Assembly (NCBI GenBank): GCA_028714935.1
Contig: JAQTLJ010000061.1
Location: forward strand, 1 to 7,461
DNA length: 7,461 nucleotides
Reading direction: 5' to 3'
From: Candidatus Margulisiibacteriota bacterium
GTDB lineage: Bacteria > Margulisbacteria > WOR-1 > O2-12-FULL-45-9
Part shown: piece after piece, positions 6,104 to 7,461 of the stretch
How positions within the stretch are numbered: position 1 is the stretch's first letter
Layout: each line of letters begins with the position of its first letter
Program-made: the position numbers and the translations under genes
Notes under the pieces: generated by a model
The model's database searches: none
Told to the model about the DNA's origin: nothing
What the model saw: only the letters and a program-made list of their open reading frames with translations

Positions 6104-6727
6104 TTATTTTTGTTTTTTTTCGGAGGCCTTGACCTTCATTGAGACGATGACCTCATCAACCACGCCATACTCCACCGCTTCTGCCGCGCTCATGTAGAAG
6201 TCGCGTTCGCTGTCTTTTTCCACTTTAGCCAGCGGCTGTCCGGTGTGCCTGGCCAGGATCTCGTTCAGCAATTTCTTGATCCTCATAATCTCGCGGGTCT
6301 GGATCTCGATATCGGTCGCCTGCCCCTGCGCGCCGCCCAGCGGCTGGTGGATCATGATGCGGGAATTCGGCAGGACAAAACGCTTCCCCTTTTCTCCGGC
6401 GGCAAGCAGGACTGCGCCAAAGCTGGCCGCTTGCCCAATACAGATCGTTGAGATCGGGCACTTGAGGTACTGCATCGTGTCATAGATCGCCAGGCCGGCA
6501 GTGACCACGCCGCCCGGGCAATTGATATACATATTGATATCCTTGGCTGCGTCTTCCGCCGCCAAGAAAAGCAATTGGGCAATGATAATGTTGGCAATGT
6601 CATCATCGATCGGGGAGCCGATAAAGATGATCCTGTCTTTGAGGAGCCGGGAATAGATATCATAAGCTCTTTCACCCTTTGGCGTTTGCTCAACCACCAT
6701 GGGGATCAACTGTGCTTTGCTGTTCAT
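6104..6727 (-). CDS. clpP: ATP-dependent Clp protease proteolytic subunit ClpP
   Basis: ClpP is the cytosolic serine peptidase that forms a tetradecameric chamber and degrades proteins fed in by an AAA+ unfoldase such as ClpX, ClpA or ClpC. The 207-residue length is typical. The catalytic triad is visible: Ser102 in GQAASFGA, His127 in RIMIHQPLGG and Asp176 in SERDFYMS, with spacing matching E. coli Ser98/His123/Asp172 of the mature enzyme. The N-terminal IPMVVEQTPKGERAYDIYSR segment and the oxyanion-side YINCPGG are family hallmarks; the usual INSPGG has Ser where Cys70 stands here, a mild change. The C-terminus is Lys-rich. The start overlaps the tig stop by ATGA and is preceded by a strong ribosome site inside tig. 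Its partner unfoldase is not next door, as the following gene is lon rather than clpX. Confidence 0.96.
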   Translation of the reverse strand: MNSKAQLIPMVVEQTPKGERAYDIYSRLLKDRIIFIGSPIDDDIANIIIAQLLFLAAEDAAKDINMYINCPGGVVTAGLAIYDTMQYLKCPISTICIGQAASFGAVLLAAGEKGKRFVLPNSRIMIHQPLGGAQGQATDIEIQTREIMRIKKLLNEILARHTGQPLAKVEKDSERDFYMSAAEAVEYGVVDEVIVSMKVKASEKKQK

Positions 6728-7461
6728 TTTTTCTCCTCCTTGGCTGTTTCGATCTTGGCCTTGGCCATCAGAAAATCAAGCGCTTTCTTGCGGAGCAGGT
6801 ATTCTTCCATGTATTTCATCCCCTCTTCTCCCAGCCGCTTCTTCATCTCTGCCAGTGTTTCCGTTGAACCCGAAGCGATAACTTTCATCTCCGCTTCTAT
6901 TTCCTGCGGAGTAACCGCCAGCTTTTCCGTCAGGGCGATCGCTTTTAAAACAACTTTGCCTTTCGCCCTGATCTCGGCCGCTCTTCTGACCTCATTCCTG
7001 AGGGTTTTTTCTTCCTTCTTTATCCCTTTAAGGTAATCTTCCAGCGTCAGGCCGTTCTGAGACAATGAGGCCCGCAGTTCATCAAGCATGATGTCGATCT
7101 CGCGCTCGACCATGCCGGGCGGCAGATCAGCTTTTGTATCCGTGGCAGCCTCGGCGATCAAGCGGTTCTTCAGATCTGCGTCCGCCTCCGCCTCCCGATC
7201 CTTCAGCATGACGCTCCGGATCTCTTCTTTGAGCTCCGCCAGCGTCCCAAAGCGGCTGACTTTCTTGGCAAATTCGTCATCGAGAGCCGACACTTCTTTT
7301 TTGCCGTCCGGTCCGGGTTTTGCATAGCGGTCCTGGATATTCCCCAGGACCTTCAGGACATCTTCTTCGGTCACTTTCGCTTCCTTCTTCTCGACCTTGA
7401 CCCCTTTGTATTTACCCAGTTTCACTTCCGGGTAAACGTCAACGATGAGCTTAAAAATAAA
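6724..7461 (-). CDS. tig: Trigger factor, C-terminal part; PPIase domain apparently missing (5' end outside window)
   Basis: Trigger factor is the ribosome-bound chaperone that meets nascent chains at the tunnel exit. The frame is open to the right edge and 245 residues are visible, so the N-terminal ribosome-binding tip lies outside. The first residues, KLIVDVYPEVKLGKYKGVKV, match the end of the ribosome-binding domain (compare FEVYPEVEL in E. coli). Visible residues 30-41 (VTEEDVLKVLGN) fit the helix that normally precedes the FKBP-like PPIase domain. Within about 20 residues the protein has reached SALDDEFAKKV (57-67), which normally follows that domain. The roughly 90-100-residue PPIase domain is therefore absent, with no frameshift or stop. 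The rest (about 57-240) is a full helical substrate-binding domain, with LPPGMVEREIDIMLDEL and a final RKKALDFLMAKAKI. A GTG at 7425 is internal and not the true start. The stop overlaps the clpP start by ATGA. Confidence 0.9.
   Translation of the reverse strand, partial: FIFKLIVDVYPEVKLGKYKGVKVEKKEAKVTEEDVLKVLGNIQDRYAKPGPDGKKEVSALDDEFAKKVSRFGTLAELKEEIRSVMLKDREAEADADLKNRLIAEAATDTKADLPPGMVEREIDIMLDELRASLSQNGLTLEDYLKGIKKEEKTLRNEVRRAAEIRAKGKVVLKAIALTEKLAVTPQEIEAEMKVIASGSTETLAEMKKRLGEEGMKYMEEYLLRKKALDFLMAKAKIETAKEEKK
6734..6741 (-). promoter_or_regulatory. Strong ribosome binding site of clpP inside the end of tig
   Basis: AAGGAGGA on the minus strand lies 6 nt before the clpP ATG and doubles as the Lys-Glu-Glu codons near the end of trigger factor. 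It supports the start at 6727, and with the ATGA overlap it indicates coupled but strong clpP translation. This contrasts with lon, which has no such site. Confidence 0.75.

Noticed and set aside
7423..7425. GTG as a start codon giving a short 233-residue protein in place of trigger factor
   Set aside because: Twelve more in-frame codons run to the window edge and encode the conserved trigger-factor VYPEV strand, so the gene is simply cut by the window.

Overview
The window suggests a Gram-negative-type (diderm), probably uncultured bacterium. Evidence for an outer membrane is a PorV/PorQ-family beta-barrel protein with a signal peptide, a secreted protein with a FlgD-Ig/type IX-like C-terminal domain, and a lipobox lipoprotein whose residues after the cysteine (Gly-Glu) do not resemble an inner-membrane retention signal. 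Base composition is mid-GC and looks uniform. PorV-like proteins and such C-terminal domains occur outside Bacteroidota in candidate lineages such as WOR-1/Saganbacteria, Margulisbacteria and related groups; I lean that way, but this is inference from gene content and no marker gene settles it.

Layout: two convergent gene blocks fill almost the whole window. The plus-strand block (1-2774) holds the 3' end of a secreted, fibronectin-III-like protein with a C-terminal sorting-type domain. It overlaps by ATGA with a PorV/PorQ-like outer-membrane protein, which is followed after 22 nt by a chorismate-utilising synthase component I (pabB/trpE family). The minus-strand block (7461 down to 2767) reads tig (3' part only), clpP, lon, then a TolB-like propeller lipoprotein. 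tig and clpP overlap by ATGA, clpP and lon are 3 nt apart, and lon and the lipoprotein are 19 nt apart, so these four are probably one operon. The two blocks meet tail to tail with an 8-nt overlap, where a small intrinsic terminator for the plus strand sits on the two stop codons. There is no gene-free stretch longer than 22 nt, and no RNA gene, CRISPR array, insertion sequence or tRNA was seen.

How the genes work together: the minus block is a protein quality-control cluster, with a ribosome-associated chaperone (trigger factor), the ClpP peptidase and the Lon protease. It departs from the familiar tig-clpP-clpX-lon order because clpX is absent, and the trigger factor appears to have lost its whole FKBP-type PPIase domain. 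The plus block pairs a putative secreted cargo with a PorV-like outer-membrane partner. That partner carries an unusual C-terminal extension: six hexapeptide repeats followed by a strongly basic, histone H1-like tail. The pabB-like gene is metabolic and probably a passenger in this block. The best leads for something undescribed are the PPIase-less trigger factor, the basic tail on the PorV-like protein, and the cargo/PorV pairing.
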